Source: Nostoc linckia NIES-25
GTDB lineage: Bacteria > Cyanobacteriota > Cyanobacteriia > Cyanobacteriales > Nostocaceae
Direction of reading: 5' to 3'
Length of the DNA: 64,000 nucleotides
Assembly: GCF_002368035.1 (NCBI RefSeq)
Contig: NZ_AP018222.1
Coordinates: 3,264,534-3,328,533, forward strand
In this document: positions 17,546 through 27,224 of the stretch, piece after piece
Position numbering within the stretch: the stretch's first letter is position 1
How the letters are laid out: every line of letters starts with the position of its first letter
The notes under the pieces: generated by a model
Told to the model about the DNA's origin: nothing
Seen by the model: the letters and a program-made list of their open reading frames with translations, nothing else
The model's database searches: none
Program-made: the position numbers and the translations under genes

Positions 17546-18022
17546 ATGTCTATTTTAGAGAAATATACTGTTCTTGCTCCTGTTAGCCTGAGCATTGCTT
17601 TGTTCATTACTAGTTGCGGCGAAACTAAAGTCTCCCAGTGCGAGCGATTGATTAAACTTGTCAATGAAGGAACATCATTGATTGATAAAAATAAAGGAAC
17701 GCAAGTCATAACCAGTATCCAGCTATCTAAAGATTTGCAGTTTATTACTAAATCAATTCAGGAACTGAATTTAGCAGACCCCAAGCTGAAGGAATATCAA
17801 AGTGGTTTTGTGAAGATTTTCCAGAATCTCAGTCAAGCGATCGCCAAAGCAGGTAGGGCGCTAGGTTCGACCAAAATAGCAGAAGCCTCGGCTGCTGGTA
17901 GGGATAGAATTCAAAAAGCCAGGACGGAAATTGATTCATCGCTGACAGCTGCTGAAACTATTGGTAAGCAGTCAGATAAGTTAGTCAATGAAATGAATAA
18001 GTATTGTAAACAGGCAGAGTAA
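17546..18022 (+). CDS. Predicted lipoprotein, helical, unknown function
   Basis: From the ATG at 17546 (a GTG at 17540 is possible) the product has 158 residues. A hydrophobic signal ends at the lipobox FITSC-G, so Cys24 would be lipidated. The mature part is almost all helical and polar, with heptad-like stretches, and has a second Cys near each end (SQCERL, KYCKQA). TTGGGG precedes the start. It lies upstream of an OprB-type porin on the same strand with 180 bp between them. No family was recognised. Confidence 0.7.
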   Translation: MSILEKYTVLAPVSLSIALFITSCGETKVSQCERLIKLVNEGTSLIDKNKGTQVITSIQLSKDLQFITKSIQELNLADPKLKEYQSGFVKIFQNLSQAIAKAGRALGSTKIAEASAAGRDRIQKARTEIDSSLTAAETIGKQSDKLVNEMNKYCKQAE

Positions 18023-18202
18023 GAGGCAGACGGGACAAGGGGGACAAGAAGAATAATTCTTAACTCCTAACTCCTAACTCTCCACTTCCACACAAGCTAT
18101 AGTAACTTTTATCACTCTTTTTTTAGAAATATTCCTGATACACGCCAACTTGAACTGTCAAAAGAAATGTTGGTGTAAGTCAAATGAAATACCAGGAGTG
18201 AT

Positions 18203-20038
18203 ATGAGTCTACTGATGGCGAGTGTGCTAGCAACAGCGCCAGTATCTGCGCTCAATTTACCAGAACAGCCTGTAATAAAGCCAGATAATCAGGTGCAGGA
18301 GTCAACAAAAGAAGATTTATCTCAAGTAGTCACGCCTGCTGAAATTACACCGCCTGAATTTGTACAGCCAGATATAAGTACTTCAATTGCGAAAACTAAG
18401 TACGAAAATATACTGAAAAAAAGTATAGAAAAAATTCAATTTATAAGTTCTTCTAACTCGCCTAAATCAAAAAATACCCAACCTCTAACCAAAGAACTTG
18501 ACAAAAACGATCCCGAAGGCGCAGACTCAAACGACCCAATGTCTCAAGTTAACTCGGTATCACAGCTTGAGGATGTGCAACCTTCTGATTGGGCTTTTGG
18601 TGCTTTGCAGTCTTTGGTAGAACGCTATGGCTGCATTGCGGGATATGCTGATGGTACTTATTTGGGGAATCGTAGTATTACTCGTTATGAATTTGCGGCT
18701 GGTTTGAATGCTTGCTTAGAGAAGATTAACGAAGCGATCGCTAACAATAAACTTAACACTGTTAATGATGAAGATCTAATCCTGCTGCAAAGGTTACAAG
18801 GTGAATTCAAAGCAGAGTTGCAACAATTACAGCAGCGTGTCGAGGTTCTAGAAAACCGGACTAGTGAATTACAAGCTAATCAGTTTTCCACAACTACCAG
18901 ATTATTTGGTCAAGCCGTTTTTAGCGTTCAGGGAACCAATACCACCGATGCAGATTTGTTTCCCAGAGATGGAATACCCGAACGCCAGGGAAAAACTAAT
19001 TTGACTTTCACAAGTAGCGCCCAACTAACCTTAGCAACTTCATTTAACGGGCGAGATTTGCTGTTAACAGGTCTGTCTGCGGGAAATTTGGGTTCTAATG
19101 CATCGTTGCTATCTACCAATATGGGGCGGTTGGGTTTCGAGTCCAACACAGACAACAATATAGTTATTAGTGATTTATCTTATAGATTTCTAGCCTCAGA
19201 TAACTTGGGAATTGTCGTCGGTACCGCGGGAGTCAACCCCATCAACACCTTTCGCGGTATTAGCCCATTAGAAGGTTCTAGCGACGGTGCAATTTCTTTA
19301 TTCGGTCAGCGTAACCCGATTTTAGGCATTGGTAACGGTACTGGCGGTATAGGTTTTGACTGGCAAATTAGCGATCGCATTAGTTTGCAAGGTGTCTATA
19401 GTGCAGAAATTCCCAGTTTTGCTGGCGACATCAACCAGGGCGGATTATTTGGCGGTAGATTTACTACTGGCGCTCAGTTAAGTTTAGCACCTACTAATAA
19501 CATTGATATCGGCATACATTATCTTTATTCCCACTCCCCAGATGGCTTACTGGGAACTGGTATCGGGGATTCTCAACTGATTTCCCCTTTTGCTGATGCT
19601 ACAGCTTTCAATACCCACGCAGTTGGCGCTACCGTTGCTTGGCGAATTAACCCTAACTTACAGGTGGGTGGTTGGGGTGGCTTCACTTCCTCGAAACCAT
19701 CCAATCTTTCTGGAAGTGTAGAAACTAGCAACTGGATGGTGTTCGCAGCTTTTCCCAATTTGCTACGTCGTGGGAATTTAGGGGGCGTTCTTGTAGGACA
19801 ACCACCAAAAATTACTTCTAGTACTTTACCAGAGGGATTTAACCTTCCCAACTTTTCTGATGGAGGAACACCAGGGGGACGCGCTGACACATCAATTCAT
19901 GTAGAACTTTTTTACCGCGCCCAACTGAGTGACAATATCGCCCTAACTCCAGGCTTATTCGTTATTTTCAATCCCGATCATAATGCTGCTAACGATGCTT
20001 TAGTAGTTGGAGCATTAAGAGCAACTTTCCGGTTTTAA
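18203..20038 (+). CDS. SLH-domain OprB-type outer-membrane porin (iron-uptake porin family)
   Basis: This protein has 611 residues. A short signal-like start (MSLLMASVLATAPVSA) lacks the usual basic n-region. An upstream in-frame stop at 18185 excludes an earlier ATG, and AGGAG precedes this one. After a variable linker, residues about 127-175 form one SLH domain (DWAFGALQSLVERYGCIAGY ... ITRYEFAAGLNAC) that tethers to the cell wall. A coiled coil follows at about 190-225 and the OprB beta-barrel at about 230-611, ending in a terminal aromatic (ATFRF) as expected for barrel assembly. Such porins are the major outer-membrane channels of cyanobacteria and several are linked to inorganic iron uptake. 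The substrate is not readable from sequence. Confidence 0.9.
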   Translation: MSLLMASVLATAPVSALNLPEQPVIKPDNQVQESTKEDLSQVVTPAEITPPEFVQPDISTSIAKTKYENILKKSIEKIQFISSSNSPKSKNTQPLTKELDKNDPEGADSNDPMSQVNSVSQLEDVQPSDWAFGALQSLVERYGCIAGYADGTYLGNRSITRYEFAAGLNACLEKINEAIANNKLNTVNDEDLILLQRLQGEFKAELQQLQQRVEVLENRTSELQANQFSTTTRLFGQAVFSVQGTNTTDADLFPRDGIPERQGKTNLTFTSSAQLTLATSFNGRDLLLTGLSAGNLGSNASLLSTNMGRLGFESNTDNNIVISDLSYRFLASDNLGIVVGTAGVNPINTFRGISPLEGSSDGAISLFGQRNPILGIGNGTGGIGFDWQISDRISLQGVYSAEIPSFAGDINQGGLFGGRFTTGAQLSLAPTNNIDIGIHYLYSHSPDGLLGTGIGDSQLISPFADATAFNTHAVGATVAWRINPNLQVGGWGGFTSSKPSNLSGSVETSNWMVFAAFPNLLRRGNLGGVLVGQPPKITSSTLPEGFNLPNFSDGGTPGGRADTSIHVELFYRAQLSDNIALTPGLFVIFNPDHNAANDALVVGALRATFRF

Positions 20039-20177
20039 TTTTGTACTGATGTAAATGTAATTAAATACGCTTTTTTATTACTGAAAAAATCAGTAGTTAG
20101 ATGCTTTTATTCCCCGATGGAAGCAAGGAAAAACTCATGCGTATTTTTTCATAGGTGATTAAAGGAGCAAATTTTTC

Positions 20178-21428
20178 ATGAAATTAAATTCAACAACTAA
20201 TACCACTTCGAGAAATTTTGACGAAAATCCAAAATTCTATCAGTTGGGTTGTGCTGTTCTTACCAGCAGTAGTTTAGCCGCACTCATCATTGCTTTAGGT
20301 GGAACAAGTGCTTTAGCTCAAATCACAATCCAAAGCAGTGGAACATTATCAGGTACGATTCAACTTCCTACCAACAATCCGAATTTCAATAAAAGCATTA
20401 CTCGTGTTGACACAGACGACACGGGGACTTACTCGCGGAACTTAGGTACTAAAAACAATCCTAATTACGTGCCTATATACAAGTCAGACTATGTGAAAGT
20501 AGAAACACGTAAAGATGGTACTTTACATTATTTTGTTGACTTTAAAGGAATTCCCATAATTTCCTTCAACGGCGTTCTGAATTCGCCTGTTCTCTCTAAC
20601 GGCGAGTTAACACCTTATAAATACCAGGGACAAGTGGCTGGAACTAAGTTTCAAGGAGTAGTTCAGGATGAATTTAATCTCACAAAAGCTTTATACACTG
20701 GTATTGTTACCGACCCAAAAACCGGAAACCAGTATCAGGGAACTTTTGAAGTGAGTGGATATGGGCCCAGATATAGCGATCGCAATGGTGGTGCAACCCC
20801 CACAGTCTTCGATTTCAAATCCGATCTCCCTGGCTTACCAACGGTGAAATCTTTGGTAATGACTAACTCTCCCATCGGGAAGTTGACAATCAAAGTACCT
20901 GCAAATGCAACTCTCATCGCTCCTACACCCGCACCCAGTGGTGGTAGTAGCACACCTACTCCTGCACCACCTACTCCTGCACCCACTCCTGTACCCGTAG
21001 TTAGCGGTGGTAGCACACCCACTCTTCCGACGATAGTTGATAGTGGTAACACAATAACTGCCACACCAATAGTTGATAGTGGCGACACAATAACTGCCGC
21101 ACCAATAGTTGGTAGTGGTGACACAATAACTGTTGCACCGATAGTTGGTAGTGGTGACACAATAACTGTTGCACCGATAGTTGGTAGTGATAGTGCGATC
21201 GCTTCGCCAACGACTACAACTTATACATCTGAGTCCAATTCTCCATCGATGTCTACTACACCTAACATGGAATTCAGTAGCGGTAATTCTGCAACAGTTA
21301 ATCAAGTAGTTATGAACCCTGGAACCTTGGCTCAAACTGCTTGTTCAAAAGATACTGTTGATAGCTGTACAAAACCTGCTTCATCAAAACAAGCGATCGG
21401 CCCGCGCAGCCGAGTACTGGTGCGTTAG
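20178..21428 (+). CDS. Exported protein with Pro-Thr linker and five 12-residue repeats
   Basis: This protein has 416 residues. An N-terminal extension leads into a hydrophobic signal ending at TSALA-Q (about residue 48). Residues 50-250 form a globular domain of unknown family. Residues about 255-285 are a Pro/Thr/Ala linker (PTPAPPTPAPTPVPV), followed by five near-identical 12-residue units of the type PIVGSGDTITVA. The tail is polar with two Cys and ends RSRVLVR. AAAGGAG precedes the start. It follows the porin by 140 bp, which suggests a cell-envelope location. Confidence 0.8.
   Translation: MKLNSTTNTTSRNFDENPKFYQLGCAVLTSSSLAALIIALGGTSALAQITIQSSGTLSGTIQLPTNNPNFNKSITRVDTDDTGTYSRNLGTKNNPNYVPIYKSDYVKVETRKDGTLHYFVDFKGIPIISFNGVLNSPVLSNGELTPYKYQGQVAGTKFQGVVQDEFNLTKALYTGIVTDPKTGNQYQGTFEVSGYGPRYSDRNGGATPTVFDFKSDLPGLPTVKSLVMTNSPIGKLTIKVPANATLIAPTPAPSGGSSTPTPAPPTPAPTPVPVVSGGSTPTLPTIVDSGNTITATPIVDSGDTITAAPIVGSGDTITVAPIVGSGDTITVAPIVGSDSAIASPTTTTYTSESNSPSMSTTPNMEFSSGNSATVNQVVMNPGTLAQTACSKDTVDSCTKPASSKQAIGPRSRVLVR
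21026..21205 (+). repeat. 36-bp tandem repeat within a coding region
   Basis: Five 36-bp units encode variants of PIVDSGDTITAA. Units three and four are almost identical at the DNA level, indicating recent expansion or slippage. Confidence 0.85.
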
Positions 21429-22114
21429 ATAACTAATTCGCACATCTTACTTTCAAGAGGCAGCAGGCAGGAGGAACCCACGTTTTAAAACTTGGGACTT
21501 AGGCTGTGGACGCGTTGTATCTCGCGCTATCGGTTTCGATACAATTCCTTTTTTAAACTGGGCTTTATATCCAGCAACTTTTGTTTTAATTAATACTCCT
21601 AACCTCCTGCCCTCTGCCTCCTGCCTCCTGCCTTCTTTGGTTTTCACTTTGGGGGACAGTGAGGAGTTGTAAACAGAAATTTATCACCAAAAACGCTTTT
21701 GCCGCTCACCACTTCCCATTTCCTATTCCCCACCTCATATAAACCTTTTTATCAAAACTTTAGGGTAGTTCTGGAACTCCAACACAGCACAATGAAACCA
21801 ATATAATAGCTAAGACGGGGTAATATTCCAATTCAAAAAGTCTACCGTAAGCTATTCTGTAGCCTTTTACAGCCCAGACTTCCTTTGTATGGTAGATTTT
21901 ACCCTCATGATTTTCTGGCTATACTAGTGACTTCAGCCGATTGACTAAAAGCGATTAAGGACTGGAGACTAAAGACTAAGTAATAATATTAAAAGTACTA
22001 TTTTCCAATCCCCAACACCCAGCACCCAATACCTAATACCCAACCCCCTTTCTCGATCGCATTGACACTACAAAATAAATTTAGAGCAATTAAACATCTT
22101 CTGAGTTAGCACCT
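21429..22114. other. Intergenic region with family E repeat copy 3 (21459-21635)
   Basis: A GGCAGCAGGCAGGAGG block at 21459 and inverted CCTCCTGCCCTCTGCC blocks near 21605-21635 bracket about 130 bp whose minus strand is open for 64 codons. That frame is probably not a gene because both ends read repeat sequence. The remainder is AT-rich with short runs of C-rich repeats. Confidence 0.6.
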
Positions 22115-22774
22115 ATGAAAGAAGAATTGACAGCCAGAATTGTACAGGTCTTACGAATTAATATGAGTTGGATGACTTGGAATTTATTTCTGGCTTTTAT
22201 ACCTTTAGCTTTGAGTGTATGGCTATTTCGCATTAAGCGTGGTCGCACTTGGCTTTGGTGGCTAGGATTCTTAGTTTTTTATGCATTCTTACCCAATGCC
22301 CCATATTTGTTGACCGATGTAATTCACCTAATATACGATATTCGCACCATCCAATCAGTGTGGATGATTACTTTAGTACTAATTCCTGTGTATTTGTTAG
22401 TAATTTTGGCTGGATTTCAAGCTTATGTAATATCGTTAATAAATTGGGGTTACTACTTACATCGCATTGGTAAGAGTCAATGGATTTGGCGCCTTGAATT
22501 GATTACCCATGCTCTGTGTGCTGTTGGTATTTATTGGGGGCGTTTCTTACGTTTCAATAGTTGGGATTTTGTGACTCAACCTGATGCGGTATTAACCAAA
22601 GGCGTTGAGGAAATTCTTGGTAAACAGCCATTAGTAATTATCACTACCACTTTTGTGATACTTCTGGGACTTTACTGGATTATGAAACGAGTAACTTTGG
22701 GTTTTATTGTGCAACCAAAAAATGGATATGCTATCAAAACACAACCAGTAAATCCCAACACTCCTAACGCTTAA
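22115..22774 (+). CDS. DUF1361 integral-membrane protein
   Basis: This 219-residue protein has about six hydrophobic helices. The family signatures are visible: MTWNLFLAFIPLALS at the N-terminus, FLPNAPYLLTDVIHL in the second loop, and YWGRFLRFNSWDF near residue 150. The role of DUF1361 is unknown. It stands alone with no obvious operon partner. Confidence 0.88.
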   Translation: MKEELTARIVQVLRINMSWMTWNLFLAFIPLALSVWLFRIKRGRTWLWWLGFLVFYAFLPNAPYLLTDVIHLIYDIRTIQSVWMITLVLIPVYLLVILAGFQAYVISLINWGYYLHRIGKSQWIWRLELITHALCAVGIYWGRFLRFNSWDFVTQPDAVLTKGVEEILGKQPLVIITTTFVILLGLYWIMKRVTLGFIVQPKNGYAIKTQPVNPNTPNA

Positions 22775-23425
22775 TGAATCAAGTACTCACACCTGCCTTT
22801 TCTTTCTTAAGAGACGTTTCGCAAAGGCAACCTTAGCTGAATTGGTAGGTGTAGGTTATCCACAATAAAAACTAAAAAAGTAATAAGCAATAGGCAAATT
22901 TCATAATTAAAATTAGGGTATTAAAAAAACGCTTTAAGAGTTTGTTTGAAAAGCGGTTAGCTTTGATTTTAATTACCCCCCTTAATCCCCCCTTATAAAG
23001 GGGGGAAACAAGAAAATCTAGTTCCCTCACGCCACTTGCTTCTCCTGTCGGAGACGCTGCGCGAACAAGTCGGCAGAGCCGCCCAACGCAGTGGCTCCCC
23101 TTTATAAGGGGAGGGTTAGGGTGGGGTAAAAAATATTTGATACATCAATCATGACTTTGCAAACATCCTCTTAAAATATGCCGACAAGCACCTTATTTTA
23201 AATGCTTAATTTTATGGTTAATTAAAAAAATTAGGGATTTGTATTTGATTATCCTAAATTTCTTAATTTGCTACCACTATATCTGTAACTTTTTCTAACT
23301 CTCTAATAATTTGGCGTATTCCGCCCAACTCAGAAGCACTATTTTTTTCCACCTAAAGAAGGGTATACACTCAAGTCAATTCCGTATCAAAAGAAAGATG
23401 CAGCTTTAGACCATCAGGAATTGAA
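22775..23425. other. Intergenic region with a long inverted-repeat element (22973-23130)
   Basis: TTACCCCCCTTAATCCC at the left is matched by an inverse GGGTTAGGGTGGGGTAA at the right. A second hairpin (CCCCCCTTATAAAGGGGGG) lies just inside the left end, and the centre holds GGAGACGCTGCGCGAACAAG. It resembles the interior arms of families A and B. No gene is seen. Confidence 0.65.
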
Positions 23426-24646
23426 ATGAATCTAGGTTGTTTAGTTTTTATTAACTTAGATTCGGAGTTGAAAAATATGAGTCTATTATCTATTGATGAA
23501 CTCAAAACTTTAGCAGAAAATTCTCAAACCCCAAGTATTTCTCTGTATATGCCTATGCAAAAAGCAGGGCCAGAGATTCGCCAAAACCCTATTCGGTTCA
23601 AAAATTTAATCCGGGAAGCTGAAGAACGTTTGGATGCGATGGAAATTGACCATACCCAAGCGCTAAATCTTCTCCAACCAGCGATGGAACTAGATACGAG
23701 TGAGTTTTGGGAACACCAAGACCGCGGATTAGCAATATTCGTTTCGCCACAAGTGTTTCGCTACTACCAATTGCCAATGGAGTTTCCAGAATTAGTGGTT
23801 GTGAGCGATCGCTTCCACTTGAAACCGCTGCTACATTTGGTCAATAATGATGGCAAGTTCTACCTCTTGGCTCTTGCCCAAAAGGATGTGCGGTTTTTTG
23901 AAGGAACGCGCTATAGCATTCAGGAAATAGAAGTGGAAAATCTGCCTAAAACTTTAGATGAAGTCTTGCAAGAAGACGAAATGCAAAAAGGCGTGCAACA
24001 GCGCATAGCCACATCTAGAGGGGGAACCGCCAATTCTTTTCAGCAGCCAGGTTCATTTCACGGCCAAGGAAGTCCTGATACAGATAAGCGCCAAGAAGAT
24101 ATCTTACAATTTTGTCACGCCATTGATGCAGCATTGCACGATAAATTACGCAAGCAAAAAGCACCTTTAGTTCTGGCTGGGGTTGAGTATCTTTTCCCAA
24201 TTTATCAGGAAGCAAATACTTATAATCATTTGGTGGAGGAACCGATTACAGGCAATCCGCAATTTACCAAGCCGGAAGAATTAAAAGACCAAGCTTGGCA
24301 CATTGTCGAACCTCTGTTCGATGAAAATCAAAAACAAATAATGGAACTTTACCAACAAATAGCTGGTGAAGGTACTGGCAAAGCTTCTAATAATCTTCAA
24401 GAAATTATTGCAGCTGCCTATTACCAAAGAGTCGATAATTTGTTTGTGCCAGTGGGGCAGCAGATTTGGGGTAAATTCGATCCAGAAACAATGGCTGTAG
24501 ATTCACACCCAGAACCACAACCGGAAGATTACGATTTATTAGATTTTGCTGCCATTCATACGCTTTTAAATGGCGGACAAGTGTTTGCTGTTGAGCCAGA
24601 AAAAATGCCAAATGACGCACCAGCAGCAGCAATTTTTCGATTTTGA
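23426..24646 (+). CDS. baeRF-type (archaeo-eukaryotic release-factor-like) protein
   Basis: This 406-residue cytoplasmic protein begins, after a variable N-terminus, MSLLSIDELKTLAENSQTPS and continues SLYMPMQKAGPEIRQNPIRF, the typical opening of bacterial release-factor-1-like (baeRF) proteins. The middle (FYLLALAQKDVRFFEGTRYS) and the region APLVLAGVEYLFPIYQEAN also fit. It lacks a GGQ loop, so peptidyl-tRNA hydrolysis on the ribosome is not shown. Members often lie near ribosome-hibernation genes; no such neighbour is present here. Two starts are possible, 23426 (AGGAA upstream) and 23477 (GGAG upstream); the second matches family length better. Confidence 0.78.
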   Translation: MNLGCLVFINLDSELKNMSLLSIDELKTLAENSQTPSISLYMPMQKAGPEIRQNPIRFKNLIREAEERLDAMEIDHTQALNLLQPAMELDTSEFWEHQDRGLAIFVSPQVFRYYQLPMEFPELVVVSDRFHLKPLLHLVNNDGKFYLLALAQKDVRFFEGTRYSIQEIEVENLPKTLDEVLQEDEMQKGVQQRIATSRGGTANSFQQPGSFHGQGSPDTDKRQEDILQFCHAIDAALHDKLRKQKAPLVLAGVEYLFPIYQEANTYNHLVEEPITGNPQFTKPEELKDQAWHIVEPLFDENQKQIMELYQQIAGEGTGKASNNLQEIIAAAYYQRVDNLFVPVGQQIWGKFDPETMAVDSHPEPQPEDYDLLDFAAIHTLLNGGQVFAVEPEKMPNDAPAAAIFRF

Positions 24647-25022
24647 AGCAATACGGTTCAGTTAAGGATAAATGTAGGTTGGGTTGAGGCAATGCGTTAC
24701 CCAACAAACCTGACCAGATGTTGGGTTTCGTTCCTCAACCCAACTTACGCAAGAATAAGGTTTTCAATCACATATTGCGTAAGTCCTGAGTTCATCAGTT
24801 TATGTCTTATGCCAACCCTAAATAATAGACTTCTTGCATAAGTCGGGAAAAGGGGAAAGGGGAAGGGGAAAAGGTTCTGTATTGTCCCTTTCCCCTTTAG
24901 CCTTTACCCTTTTCCCCAAGAGTGCAAAAAGCACTTTTGCAAGAGGTCTAATGAGCGAAAAAATCTATTGCCCTATTCCCCAGTGCCCAATCCCCAATCC
25001 CCAGTCCCCAGTCCCCAGTCCT
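24647..25022. other. Intergenic composite of repeat fragments
   Basis: Directly after the stop codon lie one terminus of family B (24649-24665), an inverted pair GGTTGGGTTGAGG / CCTCAACCCAAC (about 24676-24742), a short family C copy (24743-24787) and then low-complexity GGGGAAAAGG and CCCCAGTCCC tracts. Confidence 0.75.
24743..24787. repeat. Family C element, short copy 4
   Basis: It begins ACTTACGCAAGAATAAGG and ends ATATTGCGTAAGTCCT. It is 45 bp long and lacks the inner GCGGTAAT palindrome found in the longer copies. Confidence 0.8.
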
Positions 25023-27224
25023 TCAACAATCTATCTTGACTACACAATTTCTACCTTGTGCTTTTGCCTGATAGAGTCCTTGGTCAGCAGCAGCAATTAA
25101 GGTTGCGGGAGATGATTGACTGTGAGGAGTGATTGTTGCGACGCCAAGGCTGAGGGTGATAAATTCACTAACCTGGGAATTCGTATGAGGCAATTGTAAT
25201 CCACTGATATTAGTTTGGATTTCTTTGGCAACTGCAATGGCCTCTTCGGAATCAGTATTAGGTAAGATGACTGCAAACTCTTCTCCACCATACCGAGCAA
25301 CTAAATCAGCAGGATGTTTAACTGTCTGAGAGATTATCTTAGCAACGTGTCTGAGTGCATCATCTCCCGCCAAATGCCCATTAGTATCGTTATAAAGTTT
25401 AAAGTTATCAACATCACACAAAATCAAAGATAGTGAGCCTTGCTCTCGTGCTAATCTTTGCCACTCGGCGTTGAAGGTGTCATCAAAGCAGCGACGATTT
25501 GCCACTTGGGTCAGACCATCGGAAGAGGCAAGGCGCTGCAATTCTTGGTTTGCTTGTTGTAATTGGTGATAAAGTTCTGATTGCTGAATAGCGATCGCAG
25601 CTTGACTTGCTAGCTGATTAAATAAGTTAATCTCCGATTGCTGCCATAATCTAGTACTAGAGCATTGGTGAGCAATCAATAATCCCCACAAACGCTTTTG
25701 CTGTAAAATCGGCACTACAAGATTTGCCCGAATTTGCAAACTCCGCAATAGCTCAACATGACACGGCGATAGTCCAGCAGTTTCAATGTTTTCAATTGCT
25801 CTACTATTACCTTGTTGGTAGTAAATTGCACCAGTGGATTGAAAGCATGTATCCATCACATGAAATCCCAAAATGGACATGCACCCTTGTGCTAAGGATT
25901 CTACAGCAACTAAGCCACTCCAATCTGGCTTAAACTTATAAATTACTACTCGGTCTACGTCAAACAGTTGTCTTACCTCGTCTGCCGTAGTTTGCAATAT
26001 TTCATCTAACTCCAAGGATTGGCGAATGCGTTGGGTAACAGCCGCGACAATTCGCTCGAACTCGCTCTGATGTTGGACGCGCTGCTCAATTTGCTGACGA
26101 GATGTCGATGCTACAGTTAACGCTAGGGCATCAAAGTGAGGGGTTGTAGCGATCGGCACGGCAGTTGGTTTAGCTATTAAATAGCCTTGACCAAAGGTTG
26201 CGCCTCGTTCTCGCAGCCAGTTCAGTTCTTCAATGCACTCAATTCCTTCGGCGACGGTTTGGATATTTAACTTTTGAGTAATTTCTAGAAGTTTTTCAGT
26301 AATCGAGGCTTTATACAGGTCTTGATGCACATCTCGAATTAACTGCATGTCTAATTTGATAAAATCTGGGCGTAATTGATGCAGCAAGTTGAGGCTGGAA
26401 TAACCCGAACCAAGGTCATCAAGGGCAACTAAAAACCCACTATCGCGGTAGTATTGAAGCACAGCTTTCAGGTGGGCTAAATCTTGAGGGTTGTCTGATT
26501 CCACGACTTCAAAGACAACCCTTCGATGGTCAATCCCTGCTTTATCTATTGCTTCTACTGTACTGCGTAGACAATAAACAGGGTCATAAAGCGCCGTTGG
26601 TGCAAAATTGATGAAAATGCACCCACTCAATTGATACCGACTGAACTCGTTGATTGTGTTGAGGCGAGCAACTCGGTCGAGTTGTGGCAGCAGTCCGGCT
26701 TCGCTGGCTAACTCGAAGATTGATTCCGGTGGTACTAAATTGCCTTCTTCATCCATCCCTCGTAACAGGGATTCATATCCATAAATCTGGGATGTATCTT
26801 GAATCGAGACAATCGGTTGAAAGTGGTTGGTGAATCGTTCGCTTGCCAGCATTTCCACTAACCACTCGGACTGACTGAACTTAATAAACCGCTGCAATGA
26901 GGCGATATCACTAAAATCTTGCAGTTGAGGTTGGATAGCACCTTGAATGAAAAGAACTTGGGTTTCTTTTAATTCTCTTGGTGCAAGGAGTTGAGACAAG
27001 TTACGAGCAATTTCTTGAGCTTGTCCAGCTTTACAGTTCAAACTCAGTCCTGGTCGCTGGTGCATCAGTTCATACTCAATGCTTAACTTCTTTAAGTATG
27101 AGGTGACTTTTGTCAAGGTATGTGAAACGGGGAACCAAAGAAAGAACTTACCTGCTTCCCCAGTCTCGCAGCGCACAATATTATGACAAGCACAAGTTTT
27201 GGAGAGACGACATCTTTGGCTCAT
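25023..27224 (-). CDS. EAL - cyanobacteriochrome GAF - GGDEF c-di-GMP enzyme
   Basis: This protein has 733 residues. N-terminal Cys-rich stretch (Cys5, 11, 13, 19). EAL phosphodiesterase domain about 130-365: YESLLRG (E151), FINFAP, VFEVVES, DDLGSGYSSL (269-278), PDFIKLDM, VAEGIE, so the metal and catalytic residues appear intact. GAF about 403-550 with SPCHVELLRSLQIRANLVVP, a bilin-binding Cys-His pair (Cys488-His489), and DTCF (458-461), the DXCF second-cysteine motif 28 residues before it; this is the arrangement of blue/green dual-Cys cyanobacteriochromes. GGDEF domain about 565-733 with GGEEF (646-650); the inhibitory RxxD site reads HPAD, so product inhibition may be lost. The protein should be a light-regulated c-di-GMP enzyme. 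Which activity dominates is unknown. Confidence 0.93.
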   Translation of the reverse strand: MSQRCRLSKTCACHNIVRCETGEAGKFFLWFPVSHTLTKVTSYLKKLSIEYELMHQRPGLSLNCKAGQAQEIARNLSQLLAPRELKETQVLFIQGAIQPQLQDFSDIASLQRFIKFSQSEWLVEMLASERFTNHFQPIVSIQDTSQIYGYESLLRGMDEEGNLVPPESIFELASEAGLLPQLDRVARLNTINEFSRYQLSGCIFINFAPTALYDPVYCLRSTVEAIDKAGIDHRRVVFEVVESDNPQDLAHLKAVLQYYRDSGFLVALDDLGSGYSSLNLLHQLRPDFIKLDMQLIRDVHQDLYKASITEKLLEITQKLNIQTVAEGIECIEELNWLRERGATFGQGYLIAKPTAVPIATTPHFDALALTVASTSRQQIEQRVQHQSEFERIVAAVTQRIRQSLELDEILQTTADEVRQLFDVDRVVIYKFKPDWSGLVAVESLAQGCMSILGFHVMDTCFQSTGAIYYQQGNSRAIENIETAGLSPCHVELLRSLQIRANLVVPILQQKRLWGLLIAHQCSSTRLWQQSEINLFNQLASQAAIAIQQSELYHQLQQANQELQRLASSDGLTQVANRRCFDDTFNAEWQRLAREQGSLSLILCDVDNFKLYNDTNGHLAGDDALRHVAKIISQTVKHPADLVARYGGEEFAVILPNTDSEEAIAVAKEIQTNISGLQLPHTNSQVSEFITLSLGVATITPHSQSSPATLIAAADQGLYQAKAQGRNCVVKIDC

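Noticed and set aside
20735..21335. Long minus-strand frames opposite the repeat-bearing exported protein
   Set aside because: They are shadows of the 36-bp repeats; the plus-strand gene has a signal peptide and ribosome site.
21453..21647. Minus-strand 64-codon frame
   Set aside because: Both ends are translated GGCAGG repeats. The middle looks slightly protein-like but there is no start context or family.
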